This document shows positions 51,875 to 60,288 of a stretch of DNA of 64,000 nucleotides, in pieces. The position numbers and the translations under genes were made by a program. The stretch is from positions 8,269-72,268 of the forward strand of contig CAZSFZ010000009.1 in assembly GCA_964606385.1 (NCBI GenBank), given 5' to 3'. Below the pieces are notes generated by a model. The model was not told the DNA's origin. It searched no databases and saw only the letters and a list, made by a program, of their open reading frames with translations. Source of the DNA: Aquincolibacterium sp964606385. GTDB taxonomy: Bacteria > Omnitrophota > Omnitrophia > Omnitrophales > Aquincolibacteriaceae. Position 1 is the stretch's first letter. Each line of letters starts with the position of its first letter.

Positions 51875-52360
51875 GTGACGGATGCTGTGAGAAGGTTTCT
51901 TGCCGCTTTCATCTTCATGACCCTGCCGTTCGTGTACGCGCAGCCCGTTTCTTTTTCCCAGGATCTCGCGTTGAGTCCCGGGACCTCTCCGTCGGCTTTC
52001 TCACTGTTTTCAACGGCAGGGGATGTGATGGTTCCCGGGGCCGTTTTTTACGGGACCGCGTCCTGGTACAGCCGGTCCGATCGCGGCGTCAAAAAGAGAA
52101 CAGCGAGCGGCGCTGTTTTTGATCACTCGAAAAAGACCTGCGCCGCGTGGGGATTGCCGTTCGGGACCCGGGTCCGGGTGACCAATCTGGAGAACGGGCG
52201 TTCCGTGATCTGCACCGTGAATGACCGCGGGCCTTCGAAAAAACTCAAACGCCTGGTGGACCTGACTAAAAGCTCTTTCAAGGAGATCGCGAACCCCCGG
52301 CACGGCCTTATCCGGGTTAGCGTGGTCCCTCTTGAGGCCGACTCAAAAGGATCCCTCTGA
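51875..52360 (+). CDS. RlpA-family septal ring lytic transglycosylase-like protein
   Basis: 161 residues with a signal peptide (about 1-26) and a double-psi beta-barrel (about 52-150): YGTASWYSRSDRG, TASGAVFDHSKKTCA and the strand RVTNLENGRSVICTVNDRGP with the conserved Asp. RlpA cuts glycan strands lacking stem peptides at the division site. The SPOR domain of E. coli RlpA is absent. GTG start at 51875 after GGGAGG. The structured leader upstream may control it. Confidence 0.88.
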   Translation: MTDAVRRFLAAFIFMTLPFVYAQPVSFSQDLALSPGTSPSAFSLFSTAGDVMVPGAVFYGTASWYSRSDRGVKKRTASGAVFDHSKKTCAAWGLPFGTRVRVTNLENGRSVICTVNDRGPSKKLKRLVDLTKSSFKEIANPRHGLIRVSVVPLEADSKGSL

Positions 52361-52368
52361 ATTTGCGC

Positions 52369-52397
52369 TGGTCATCCCCCGGGTTCGATGCTAGATT
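52369..52397 (+). promoter_or_regulatory. promoter of the TIGR04073-type gene
   Basis: TGGTCA (52369-52374), 17-base spacer and the extended -10 TGCTAGATT (52389-52397). Predicted transcription start is about 3 bases before the ATG, implying a leaderless message. Confidence 0.5.
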
Positions 52398-52406
52398 ATC
52401 CCCGCC

Positions 52407-52784
52407 ATGCAGAGAATCGCTAAGATATTCACCACTTTTTTTGTTTTGTTCGCCTTCGTTTGTCCTTTGATGGCCGGGGAGGTGGCACCGGAAGCGGACA
52501 TTCAAAATAACGGGACGTTTATGCGTAAAGCCCAGCGCGGGTTCCTCAATATCGCGCTCTCTCCTTTTGAGATCTCCAACGAACTTGCCAAAGAGGTCCG
52601 GAAAGACACCCTGCCGCCGAGTTGGATCGCCGGAGCGGGCCGCGGCGCTTTCTACATGGTGGGACGTGCTTTGGTGGGCGTGTATGAGCTGGTGACTTTT
52701 CCGATCCCTTATCCCGCGAATTATCAGCCGATCCTTAAGCCCGAATTTCCCTGGGAACTCGCCGAGAATAAACCGAATTTCTAA
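52407..52784 (+). CDS. exosortase-associated protein, TIGR04073 type
   Basis: 125 residues with a signal peptide (1-23, ending LMAG). The mature part begins NNGTFMRKAQRGFLNIALSPFEI and continues FYMVGRALVGVYELVTFPIPYP, matching the TIGR04073 family linked to exosortase systems in several phyla. No exosortase gene is in this window. No ribosome site precedes the ATG. Its stop TAA overlaps the lpxB stop TAG on the other strand (shared CTAA at 52781-52784). Confidence 0.78.
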   Translation: MQRIAKIFTTFFVLFAFVCPLMAGEVAPEADIQNNGTFMRKAQRGFLNIALSPFEISNELAKEVRKDTLPPSWIAGAGRGAFYMVGRALVGVYELVTFPIPYPANYQPILKPEFPWELAENKPNF

Positions 52785-53914
52785 CGAGTAAGAAAAGCGA
52801 GCACTTCTTTCGCGGCGCGCGTGCTCGCGCCTTTTTCCCCGAGTTTTTCCCGCACTTGACGGAACTCTTCTTTCATTTTCTTCTGTAATTCCGGGCTTTG
52901 GAGGAACACTTTCGCTTCGTGGGCGAGCGTTTCGGAATGGGCGTCCTGCTGGATGAACTCCGGGATCACGCGGGTATCGGCAAGAAGGTTCACAAGCCCG
53001 AGGTAGGGAACTTTGATCAGGCGTTTTCCGAGGAAGTACGTCGACCAGCTTGCTTTATAGAGCAGAAAGAACGGCGTTCCGAGGAGCGCCGTCTCAAGCG
53101 TGGCGGTGCCGGAAGCCACATACGCGAAATCCATCGATTTGACGAGTTCGTAGAAGGGAACCGAAGGACATTGAACTTCAAGGTCTGATCCGTGGAGTAG
53201 TGCGTCATAGACTTCCGGCCGGACGTTCAGCGACCTGGAAATAAAAAAAGACGCTTCCGGAATATCTTTTTTCAGCAAAGCGGCCGCCTGGAGCATGACG
53301 GGGAGGATCCTTTTCACCTCTTTTTCTCTCGAGCCTGAAAAAAGGCCGATCGCTTTTTGCCCCGGGGCGATGCCGATCCTGGCGCGTAGCACTGCCGCTT
53401 CCGGAAGGACCGGGATCGCATCCAGCAGGGGATGCCCCACAAATTTGACGGCCACACCCTCCTTTTCATAAAAATCTTTCTCGAAGGGAAGGATCACAAG
53501 CATCTCACGGATATGTTTCTTCACAATATGGATCCGGCGCTTGCCCCAGGCCCAGAGTTGCGGCGAGATGTAATAAAGCACCGGAGCATTTGCGGGGAGC
53601 TTTTTGGCAAGCCGGAGATTGAAAGCCGGAGAATCGATCAGGACCACGGCATCCGGCTTCTCATCCCGGATATTCGCAAGCGTTTCGTTGAAGATCTTCA
53701 GGTACTTGAAATAGTTCCGGAGGACATCCCCCAGGCCGAGCGCGGAGATCTTTGTCATGTCGTTAAAGACCTGCATGCCTGCCGCCTGCATTTTTGCGCC
53801 GCCCACGCCGCAAAAAACCGTATCCGGCACGAGCTTTTGGATCTCCGAGATCAGATGAGCGCCGTGGAGATCGCCCGAGGCTTCACAAGCGACGAGGAAT
53901 ATCTTTTTAGACAT
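52781..53914 (-). CDS. lpxB: lipid-A-disaccharide synthase
   Basis: Joins UDP-2,3-diacyl-GlcN and lipid X. 377 residues, family length, GT-B fold: KIFLVACEASGDLHGAHLI at the N-terminus, YYISPQLWAWGKRRI (about 113-127), LFSGSREKEVKRILP (UDP-sugar loop) and VASGTATLETAL (about 263-274). It converges on the TIGR04073 gene. The other lipid A genes (lpxC/fabZ, lpxA, lpxI) are about 20 kb away, so the pathway is split. lpxK and waaA are not seen. Confidence 0.94.
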   Translation of the reverse strand: MSKKIFLVACEASGDLHGAHLISEIQKLVPDTVFCGVGGAKMQAAGMQVFNDMTKISALGLGDVLRNYFKYLKIFNETLANIRDEKPDAVVLIDSPAFNLRLAKKLPANAPVLYYISPQLWAWGKRRIHIVKKHIREMLVILPFEKDFYEKEGVAVKFVGHPLLDAIPVLPEAAVLRARIGIAPGQKAIGLFSGSREKEVKRILPVMLQAAALLKKDIPEASFFISRSLNVRPEVYDALLHGSDLEVQCPSVPFYELVKSMDFAYVASGTATLETALLGTPFFLLYKASWSTYFLGKRLIKVPYLGLVNLLADTRVIPEFIQQDAHSETLAHEAKVFLQSPELQKKMKEEFRQVREKLGEKGASTRAAKEVLAFLTR

Positions 53915-53929
53915 AGAATTCGGCGGTTG

Positions 53930-54060
53930 TATTTAAATTCGAAATACGAAGCGCGAAATCCGAAACAAAATTTAAACCCGAATTTCTTAATGTCTCAAGC
54001 GTTTTAAATTTTGGTAATTCGAATTTGTTTCGAGTTTCGGATTTAGGATTTCGGATTTTG
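53930..54060. repeat. AT-rich GAAATCCGAA-type hairpin repeat
   Basis: The left half repeats AATTCGAAATACG and GCGAAATCCGAAAC units; the right half repeats the complement (GTTTCGAGTTTCGGATTTAGGATTTCGG). The halves pair to a long imperfect hairpin across the lpxB 5' side. It has different wording but the same design as the GGAACG hairpins. The rest of 53915-54118 holds no gene. Confidence 0.75.
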
Positions 54061-54118
54061 GCCATAGAGGTTATGAATTCATCAAAAGCCGTTTAGGAAA
54101 GCCAGGTTCGATCTCATT

Positions 54119-55060
54119 TTAATGAGAATCGCTCGGTTTGGGGTGTTCGGCCTGGATCTTGCGCGCGATCTCGAGAGCGATCGCGAGGGCATCCCGGGCT
54201 GCCGTATCGGGCTTTCCGATGCTTTTTCCGGTGCTGATCCCGTTCAAGAAGAATCGCAACTCTTCTTTCAGAGGTTCGGCCTTTTCGATGGAGACTTCCT
54301 CCTGATGGACCTCGTTCCCGGTCTTGCGGATGATCTTGCCGGTCTGGGCGCCGTAATCGAGTGAGATGTAGGCGTCTTCCTGGAAGATGCGGATCTTTCG
54401 CTGTTTTTCGAAGGTCAGGCGTGAGGCGGTAATGTTGGCGACGGCGCCGTTCTTGAACTTGAGGCGTACATTTGCGATGTCCTCGAAAGGCGTGAGGACA
54501 TTCACACCGAGCGCATCGAAGCCTGCGACAGGGGAATCGACCAGCCCCATCACGATATCCAAGTCATGGATCATGAGGTCCAGCACCACGCCGCAATCGT
54601 TGATCCGTCCCGTGAAAGGCCCGAGGCGGTGGATCTCGAGAAAACGGATGTTTTTCGCGATCTCACGGACGCGTTTGAAACCGGGATTGTGCCGCTCAAT
54701 ATGTCCGACCTGAAGGGATAAATTCTTTTGTCGGGCAAGTTCGAGAAGTTCGTCTGCTTCTTTCAGGTTCAGCGTGATCGGTTTTTCGATCAGGGTGTGG
54801 ATGCCGGCCTTGAGGAACTCTTTGGCGACGGCGTAATGGGTCGAGGTCGGGGTGGCGATACTGACGGCTTCCACTTTACCGATCAGGTCCTTGGGGTCGG
54901 CATAATAGGCAGTCCCGAGTTCCTTGGCTTTATCCGCCTTGGCGGGGTCCTGGTCCGAGATCCCGACCAGTTCGGCCTCGGGGAGGTCACGATAGATCCG
55001 GGCATGTTCTTTGCCGAGGTGACCCACGCCGACGACGCCGACTTTCAGGGGTTTTTGCAT
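54119..55060 (-). CDS. Gfo/Idh/MocA-family oxidoreductase
   Basis: 313 residues: N-terminal Rossmann fold (VGVVGVGHLGKEHARIYRDL at 7-26, dinucleotide motif) with the family EKP motif (about 90-95, LIEKPITLN), and a C-terminal alpha/beta domain with HDLDIVMG (about 165). It dehydrogenates a sugar or sugar nucleotide. Its place beside lpxB and msbA suggests lipid A sugar modification, like GnnA which oxidises UDP-GlcNAc at C3 for 2,3-diamino lipid A; but no GnnB-type aminotransferase is adjacent, so this is only a suggestion. A GAAGGA ribosome site precedes the ATG. Confidence 0.85.
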   Translation of the reverse strand: MQKPLKVGVVGVGHLGKEHARIYRDLPEAELVGISDQDPAKADKAKELGTAYYADPKDLIGKVEAVSIATPTSTHYAVAKEFLKAGIHTLIEKPITLNLKEADELLELARQKNLSLQVGHIERHNPGFKRVREIAKNIRFLEIHRLGPFTGRINDCGVVLDLMIHDLDIVMGLVDSPVAGFDALGVNVLTPFEDIANVRLKFKNGAVANITASRLTFEKQRKIRIFQEDAYISLDYGAQTGKIIRKTGNEVHQEEVSIEKAEPLKEELRFFLNGISTGKSIGKPDTAARDALAIALEIARKIQAEHPKPSDSH

Positions 55061-55128
55061 CCGAAATCCTTCATATCACAATAGTTATCGGGAAGAAAAA
55101 TAACGCTCAAGGAGCTTAAATCATAACC

Positions 55129-55157
55129 TTGAGCAGTGTCAACGGATATGTTACAGT
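55129..55157 (+). promoter_or_regulatory. msbA promoter
   Basis: TTGAGC (55129-55134), 17-base spacer, TACAGT (55152-55157) preceded by TGT. It lies in the divergent spacer between the oxidoreductase gene and msbA. The leader then includes two hairpins before the msbA ribosome site. Confidence 0.5.
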
Positions 55158-55159
55158 GT

Positions 55160-55239
55160 GGGCCCTTGCTTTCCAAGGGCCCGGGAAACGGAGAACGTCG
55201 AACGTCATCGTTTCCCGTTCCCCATTTACTGTTCCCCGA
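55160..55239. repeat. hairpin pair including a GGAACG-type repeat
   Basis: A 9-bp perfect inverted repeat (GGGCCCTTG at 55160-55168 with CAAGGGCCC at 55174-55182) is followed directly by GGGAAACGGAGAACG (55183-55197) and its complementary blocks CGTTTCCCGTTCCCC (55209-55223). Both lie in the msbA leader. Confidence 0.75.
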
Positions 55240-55251
55240 TCCGGGAGGATT

Positions 55252-57015
55252 ATGGACATCTATAAACGACTACTGGGTTATGTGAAACCGTACCGCTGGC
55301 GCCTTGCCGTCGCCTTCCTGTGCATGCTCGCTTTTTCAATGGCGAACGCGCTGGTCTCGGTCGCGCTCTACGTCATCACCAAAGGGTTCTTTCAAAAGAA
55401 CCAGGTGGTTGTGGACAATGTTCCTTACATCTCCAAATATTTTCCGCAGCTGACCTCGGTCGCGTTGCCCATGATCTGGATCCCGGGCATTCTGATCGGG
55501 GTTTTTGCCTTGCGCGGTTTTTTCGATTACATTTCAAACTATAACATGGCCAACGTGGGGATCCTTGCGATCCGCCAGGTCCGGGACGATCTCTACCGTC
55601 ATCTGGTCTATCTCTCTCATGATTTTTACTCGAAGGGCCGCACGGGAGATTTTTTAAGCCGTATCACCAACGACGTGAGCCAGATCCAGGGCGCGATCAC
55701 GGATGTGATCACGGACCTCATCAAACAACCGCTCGTCATTCTCTTCAACATCCCGTTTATTTTTATCTGGGGCGGGAAATTCGCGATCATCGCGATATTC
55801 GTCTTTCCGCTCGTGGCCATCCCGATCGTGCTTTTGGGGAAACAGCTCCGGAAATTGACAAAAAAGATGCAGGCGCGGGTCGGCGACATCACCTCCTTTA
55901 TCGGGGAGACCTTGTCCGGGGCCCATATCGTCAAGGCCTTTACCAGCGAAGAACGCGAGATCCGGCGTTTTGAAGAGATCAATTTCGCCGTGTTCAATTA
56001 CTTCAGAAAAACGATCAAGGTCACGATCATCCAGCGCCCCTTGATCGAGTTGATCGGCGCGGTCGGCGCGGGGTTTGCCGTGTGGTACGGGATGCAGTAC
56101 CTTTCGCCGGAGCGTTTTGCCGCTTTTTTTATCTCTCTCTACATTTGTTATGAGCCTCTCAAAAAGCTGAGTAAAGTGAATAGCACGATCCAGCAGTCGA
56201 TCGCTTCGGGGCAGCGTATTTTCGAGATCCTGGACGCCAAACCCACGATCCATAACAAACCGGATGCCCTTGTTTATCACGAACCGGTCCGCGAGATCAG
56301 CTTTGAGCACGTGGGGTTCTATTATGAACTTGATAAATGGGTGCTCAGAAATATCGAGATCAAGGCCAAGCACAATGAGGTGGTCGCCTTCGTGGGAGCC
56401 AGCGGCTCGGGAAAAACGACGCTCGTGAGCCTGCTCCTCCGGTTTTATGACCCCGTGGAAGGTGTGATCAAGATCAACGGCAAGGATATCCGGGATCTCA
56501 CGCTGCACTCCCTCAGAAGCCTGATCGGGATCGTTTCCCAGGAGACCGTGCTGTTTAACAGCACGATCCGGGAGAACATCGCTTATGGCCGTCCGGAGGC
56601 AAGCCTCGATGACATCAAGCGTGCCGCCGAGATCGCCTATGCCTCTCATTTTATCGAAGCCCTGCCGCAAGGCTATGAAACGCCGCTCGGGGACCGGGGA
56701 CTCAAGCTTTCGGGCGGCGAGCGCCAGCGTATCGCGATCGCCCGCGCGCTTTTAAAGGACCCGCCGATCCTGATCCTTGATGAGGCGACCTCGCATCTGG
56801 ATACCCAAAGCGAAAAAGAGGTCCAGAACGCCTTGGAGAACCTTATGAAGGAGCGTACGGTTTTCGTGATCGCTCACCGTCTTTCTACCATCCAAAAAGC
56901 CGACCGCATCCTTGTGATGGACAAAGGCAAGATCGTCCAGCAGGGAACGAACGAGTTCCTCCTGCGCCTCGGCGGCATGTATAAAAAACTCTACGACCTG
57001 CAGTTTAATCTTTGA
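55252..57015 (+). CDS. msbA: lipid A export ABC transporter, MsbA type
   Basis: Flips lipid A-core across the inner membrane. 587 residues: six membrane helices in an ABC exporter domain (about 1-310), then the ATPase domain with Walker A GASGSGKTTL (about 382), Q-loop VSQETVLFN, signature LSGGERQR (about 485), Walker B ILILDEATSH and H-loop IAHRLST. ATG 55252 follows GGGAGG. Neighbouring lpxB supports lipid A as cargo, though close relatives export other lipids. It is divergent to the oxidoreductase gene. Confidence 0.9.
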   Translation: MDIYKRLLGYVKPYRWRLAVAFLCMLAFSMANALVSVALYVITKGFFQKNQVVVDNVPYISKYFPQLTSVALPMIWIPGILIGVFALRGFFDYISNYNMANVGILAIRQVRDDLYRHLVYLSHDFYSKGRTGDFLSRITNDVSQIQGAITDVITDLIKQPLVILFNIPFIFIWGGKFAIIAIFVFPLVAIPIVLLGKQLRKLTKKMQARVGDITSFIGETLSGAHIVKAFTSEEREIRRFEEINFAVFNYFRKTIKVTIIQRPLIELIGAVGAGFAVWYGMQYLSPERFAAFFISLYICYEPLKKLSKVNSTIQQSIASGQRIFEILDAKPTIHNKPDALVYHEPVREISFEHVGFYYELDKWVLRNIEIKAKHNEVVAFVGASGSGKTTLVSLLLRFYDPVEGVIKINGKDIRDLTLHSLRSLIGIVSQETVLFNSTIRENIAYGRPEASLDDIKRAAEIAYASHFIEALPQGYETPLGDRGLKLSGGERQRIAIARALLKDPPILILDEATSHLDTQSEKEVQNALENLMKERTVFVIAHRLSTIQKADRILVMDKGKIVQQGTNEFLLRLGGMYKKLYDLQFNL

Positions 57016-57036
57016 CCTTTTCGCAAAGGGTTTGGG

Positions 57037-57291
57037 ATGAACCTTAAAAAGGTTATGACGCGGGAAGTTCTCCTGCTGTGCGGATTTTTCGTCACGGCCC
57101 TTTTACTCTTCATCTTTTTGGAAAGCAAATTCCCGGACCTGACGCGATACCACCTCAAGATCTCACTTGCGGTTTTCATTGTCCTGTACATTGGCCGTTG
57201 GATCCTCCGCATTTTTAAAGGTCTTTTGTTGATCCTTTTTATTGCTGCCATCGCAGGCGTTCTCTGGATCCTGTTCAGGCTTCCGGCCTAG
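57037..57291 (+). CDS. small multi-span membrane protein, unknown
   Basis: 84 residues with three hydrophobic stretches (about 11-28, 40-57, 61-82) and a short polar link (FPDLTRYHLK). No family recognised. An AAAGGG-like ribosome site precedes the ATG and the gene follows msbA by 21 bases, so it is probably co-transcribed. A hairpin (CCCCGCGGCCTTCGGGG) follows the stop. Confidence 0.6.
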   Translation: MNLKKVMTREVLLLCGFFVTALLLFIFLESKFPDLTRYHLKISLAVFIVLYIGRWILRIFKGLLLILFIAAIAGVLWILFRLPA

Positions 57292-57371
57292 CATTTATTT
57301 TGAGAGGCTTTATCGAAAATCCCCGCGGCCTTCGGGGCTTACGCGCAACCTTTACATAAAGAAAAAATTTT

Positions 57372-58241
57372 ATGCCTATCGTAGCTCCTGTGATACGGCC
57401 GCCGTCGGAAGCGGAGAGTTTCCTCCTTCAGGTCACCCTCGGATGTTCGGCGGATCACTGCACCTTTTGCGGCGCGTATAAGACCAAACCCTTCCGCGCA
57501 AAAGATCCCCAAGAAGTTTTTGCGGACATGGACCGGTTCGCCAAACGGTATCCCCAGACCCGGCGCGTATTCCTGATGGATGGCGACGCGCTGGTCCTCG
57601 CGAATGAAAAACTGGTCCCGATCCTTAAAAAGCTCCAACAGGCTTTTCCGAAATTGTCCCGCGTCTCCGCATACGCGAATGGTTCCAATTTCAAGCGGAA
57701 ATCCGATGAAGATCTCGCGGAACTATACCGCCATAAACTGAGCCTGATCTATATGGGGCTTGAGAGCGGGAGCCAGAAGGTCCTTGACCATTGCGGCAAA
57801 ACTTCCAGCGTGGAAGATATGGTAGAAGCCGTGCGTCGCGCGGAAAAGGCCGGCATCCGGTCCTCCGTCATTGTCCTTTTGGGTTTAGGAGGAAAAAAAG
57901 ATTCGGGGGAACATGTGCGGGGGACGATCGAAGCTTTGAACCGGATGAAGCCGCGTTATCTTTCGTTTCTGTCGCTCATGGTCATTCCGGGGACGCCGCT
58001 GGCAGAGGAAGTGGGCCGAGGGGAATTTGTGGAACTCAACAGTCAGGAGCTGTTACAAGAAGCCCACGATATCCTGCAAGGGCTTGAGCTGGAACATACT
58101 ATTTTCCGGTCAAACCACGCTTCGAATTACCTGCCGCTTGAAGGAACGCTCCCGAAAGACAAACCGGAGCTTTTGAAGGTGCTCAAGGCCGGTCTCGAAG
58201 GGAAGCTCTGGCTGAGGCCCGAAGGCTGGAGGGGATTATAA
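57372..58241 (+). CDS. radical SAM protein
   Basis: 289 residues. The cluster motif CSADHCTFC near residue 30 is CX4CX2C rather than the standard CX3CX2C, a variant known in one uncharacterised radical SAM group whose members often read CSxNxCTFC. A SAM-binding stretch GxIxGxE-like segment (YMGLESGSQKVLDHCGK) and SFLSLMVIPGTPLAEEV follow; no B12 domain. The substrate is unknown. No ribosome site is obvious before the ATG. It converges on the next gene across a shared terminator. Confidence 0.85.
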   Translation: MPIVAPVIRPPSEAESFLLQVTLGCSADHCTFCGAYKTKPFRAKDPQEVFADMDRFAKRYPQTRRVFLMDGDALVLANEKLVPILKKLQQAFPKLSRVSAYANGSNFKRKSDEDLAELYRHKLSLIYMGLESGSQKVLDHCGKTSSVEDMVEAVRRAEKAGIRSSVIVLLGLGGKKDSGEHVRGTIEALNRMKPRYLSFLSLMVIPGTPLAEEVGRGEFVELNSQELLQEAHDILQGLELEHTIFRSNHASNYLPLEGTLPKDKPELLKVLKAGLEGKLWLRPEGWRGL

Positions 58242-58275
58242 AAAAAGCCGGACATCCCAGGAATGTCCGGCTTTT
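58241..58275. terminator. bidirectional terminator
   Basis: A 10-bp perfect stem (58246-58255 with 58263-58272) is flanked by A6 upstream and T4 downstream, so it can stop both the radical SAM gene (+) and the exported small protein (-). Confidence 0.85.
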
Positions 58276-58289
58276 ATGAAAAAAATTTA

Positions 58290-58718
58290 TTAAAACTTGA
58301 AGAGTTTGATCTTGGCGGCGTCGCCGGACTTGTCTTCGGCCTGTTCGATCTCGTAGTCGTCATTCTTGGCGTAACCGAGGGAGGCGACCTTCTTAACGCC
58401 TTTGATCGTGTTGTCGACGACTTTTTCTCCGGCCTGCTGCGTTCCGTCCAAGGTCCCGACCACCGGTTTTTCGCTTACGGTGCCGTGCCCGGTATCGGCC
58501 AAGGTGTCGCGGACATTGTCATAGGTCATTTCCTTGACGCCCGTCGCGAAATTCTTCGCGGGTTGATGTTTTTCCTGGGCCTGGGCTTCTTTTTCCATGG
58601 CTCTTTGGGCATTTTCTTGCGCGCGCGCGTCTTGATCGTACTGGTCCGGTTTGCGGGCCATTCCGAGATTGGCGACGGCAGCGACGAGGACAAGGGAGAG
58701 GAGAATTTTTATTTTCAT
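58290..58718 (-). CDS. small exported protein, unknown
   Basis: 142 residues with a signal peptide (about 1-21, ending LGMA). The mature part is hydrophilic and charged, with Gln/Glu/Lys/Ala-rich helix (ARAQENAQRAMEKEAQAQEK) and Thr/Val-rich repeats (GVKEMTYDNV, DNTIKGVKKV). No family recognised. ATG 58718 is chosen because it begins the signal peptide and follows AAAAGGGG; a longer frame to 58796 adds non-conserved residues. A promoter (58763-58790) precedes it. Confidence 0.65.
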   Translation of the reverse strand: MKIKILLSLVLVAAVANLGMARKPDQYDQDARAQENAQRAMEKEAQAQEKHQPAKNFATGVKEMTYDNVRDTLADTGHGTVSEKPVVGTLDGTQQAGEKVVDNTIKGVKKVASLGYAKNDDYEIEQAEDKSGDAAKIKLFKF

Positions 58719-58762
58719 TTCGAAGCCCCTTTTTTGAATGATGTAGGAGAGCAAGCGGGAAT

Positions 58763-58790
58763 AGTATACATAAACCGGACTTAAAGTAAA
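58763..58790 (-). promoter_or_regulatory. promoter of the small exported protein
   Basis: On the minus strand TTTACT (58785-58790), 16-base spacer and TATACT (58763-58768). Transcription would start near 58756, about 38 bases before the ATG. Confidence 0.5.
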
Positions 58791-58840
58791 CCTCATTGGA
58801 AATGCAAAATACCATTTCCCGCTGAGCGGAGAAGGTCAAG

Positions 58841-58882
58841 CGGGGAACGATTCGTTTGCCGTTTTCCATGACCCGTTCCCCG
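58841..58882. repeat. GGAACG-type hairpin repeat upstream of hom
   Basis: CGGGGAACG (58841-58849) pairs with CGTTCCCCG (58874-58882), with GTTTGCC and GTTTTCC blocks between. It is a short member of the same family as the copies at 8561 and 17259, in the spacer before the hom promoter. Confidence 0.7.
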
Positions 58883-58902
58883 GTTTTTCAAGCAAGGGCT
58901 GT

Positions 58903-58931
58903 TTGATTTTCCTTGATTGGTAAGTTATACT
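58903..58931 (+). promoter_or_regulatory. promoter of the hom-thrC operon
   Basis: TTGATT (58903-58908), 17-base spacer, TATACT (58926-58931). Transcription would start near 58938, leaving a leader of about 50 bases. No Thr/Ile-rich leader peptide is visible in it, so classical attenuation is not supported. Confidence 0.65.
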
Positions 58932-58988
58932 ACGCGAACTTACTTAAGGTTTTGTCATCACTGAACTTAGGACATTTACGGACGAAAA

Positions 58989-60284
58989 ATGAAAAAGATA
59001 AGGATCGGACTTCTCGGATTGGGACAGATCGGCACCGGGCTCTATGAGATTCTGGCGGCCAAGAAGGCTCTTTTTGCCCGTCAATTAGGGGTGACTTTCG
59101 AGCTCGCTCGCATCGCGGAAAAATATCCCGAGCGGAATAAAAAGGTCCGCCCGCCCAAGAGTATCCTGACCAAGGACGCTTTCGCCGTCGTGCGAGATCC
59201 ATCCATCGATGTGGTCGTGGAACTCATCGGAGGAACAACGGTCGCCCGTCAGCTCATCAAAGAAGCCCTGAAGAACGGTAAGCATGTCGTGACGGCGAAC
59301 AAGGCGCTTTTGGCCGAGCACGGCGACGAGATATTCGAACTCGCGCACAAGATGAAACGGTGGCTCTGTTTTGAGGCGAGCGTGGGCGGCGGGATCCCGT
59401 GCATCAAGGCGCTCCGGGAAGGCCTTGCTGCCAATCGCATCGACTCGATCCACGCCATCATCAACGGCACGACGAACTACATCCTGACCCAGATGACGGC
59501 TAGGGGCATGAATTTCGCGGAGGCACTGGCCGGCGCGCAAAAGTTGGGGTTTGCCGAGGCGAACCCGTTCCTCGACGTGAGCGGGCATGACGCCGCGCAC
59601 AAGCTCGCCATCCTCGCGCGCTTCGCGTTCGGCGGCAAAGTGAAGTTCAAGGACATCTATTGCGAAGGGATCACCGAGATCTCCAGCGACGATATCGCTT
59701 TCGCCAAGGAATTCGGATACACGATCAAACTGCTCGCGATCGCCAAGCGGTCCGGCGAAGGGATGGAGGCGCGCGTTCAGCCGACACTCCTGCCGAATTC
59801 GCATATCCTCGCGAACGTGAACGGATCGTTCAACGCGATCCTGATGCGCGGCGATGAGGTGGGCGACGTGCTCTTTTACGGCCGCGGCGCGGGGCCGCAT
59901 CCGACCGCGAGCGCCGTCGTGGCGGACCTGGTGGATATCGCCAAATCGCCGTCCTTCGGGCCGGTGGAGGATAAGTTCGTGGTGCGTGCGCTCGGGAAGA
60001 CGATCCCCGTGAAAAGCATTTTTTCGATCCTTTCGCGCTATTACCTGCGTTTTTACGTGATCGACCGGCCGAGTGTGCTCGCGGCGATCTCGAAAGTGCT
60101 CGGGAAATATAAGATCAGTATTTCGGATGTCATGCAGCGCGAACGCAGCGCCGGCCGCGTGGTGCCTCTCATCCTTCTCACGCACGACACGCATGAAAAA
60201 GACCTGAGGGCCGCGATCCGTGAGATCGATCGTATGTCCTGCATCAAGAAGAAGACCCAGGTCATCCGGATCGAGGGGGCGTAA
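58989..60284 (+). CDS. hom: homoserine dehydrogenase
   Basis: Reduces aspartate semialdehyde to homoserine, the branch to threonine and methionine. 431 residues: Rossmann fold (GLLGLGQIGTGLYEIL), VVTANKALLAEHG, catalytic domain with the GGGIPCIKALREGL and NGTTNYILTQM segments, and a C-terminal ACT domain (about 345-431; RFYVIDRPSVLAAISKVLG) for threonine feedback. It opens an operon with thrC, a PGM-like gene and lysC downstream, 4 bases from thrC. Confidence 0.95.
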   Translation: MKKIRIGLLGLGQIGTGLYEILAAKKALFARQLGVTFELARIAEKYPERNKKVRPPKSILTKDAFAVVRDPSIDVVVELIGGTTVARQLIKEALKNGKHVVTANKALLAEHGDEIFELAHKMKRWLCFEASVGGGIPCIKALREGLAANRIDSIHAIINGTTNYILTQMTARGMNFAEALAGAQKLGFAEANPFLDVSGHDAAHKLAILARFAFGGKVKFKDIYCEGITEISSDDIAFAKEFGYTIKLLAIAKRSGEGMEARVQPTLLPNSHILANVNGSFNAILMRGDEVGDVLFYGRGAGPHPTASAVVADLVDIAKSPSFGPVEDKFVVRALGKTIPVKSIFSILSRYYLRFYVIDRPSVLAAISKVLGKYKISISDVMQRERSAGRVVPLILLTHDTHEKDLRAAIREIDRMSCIKKKTQVIRIEGA

Positions 60285-60288
60285 TCCT

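Noticed and set aside
58938..58988. Threonine attenuator leader peptide before hom
   Set aside because: No short frame rich in Thr or Ile codons and no terminator hairpin in the 50-base leader.
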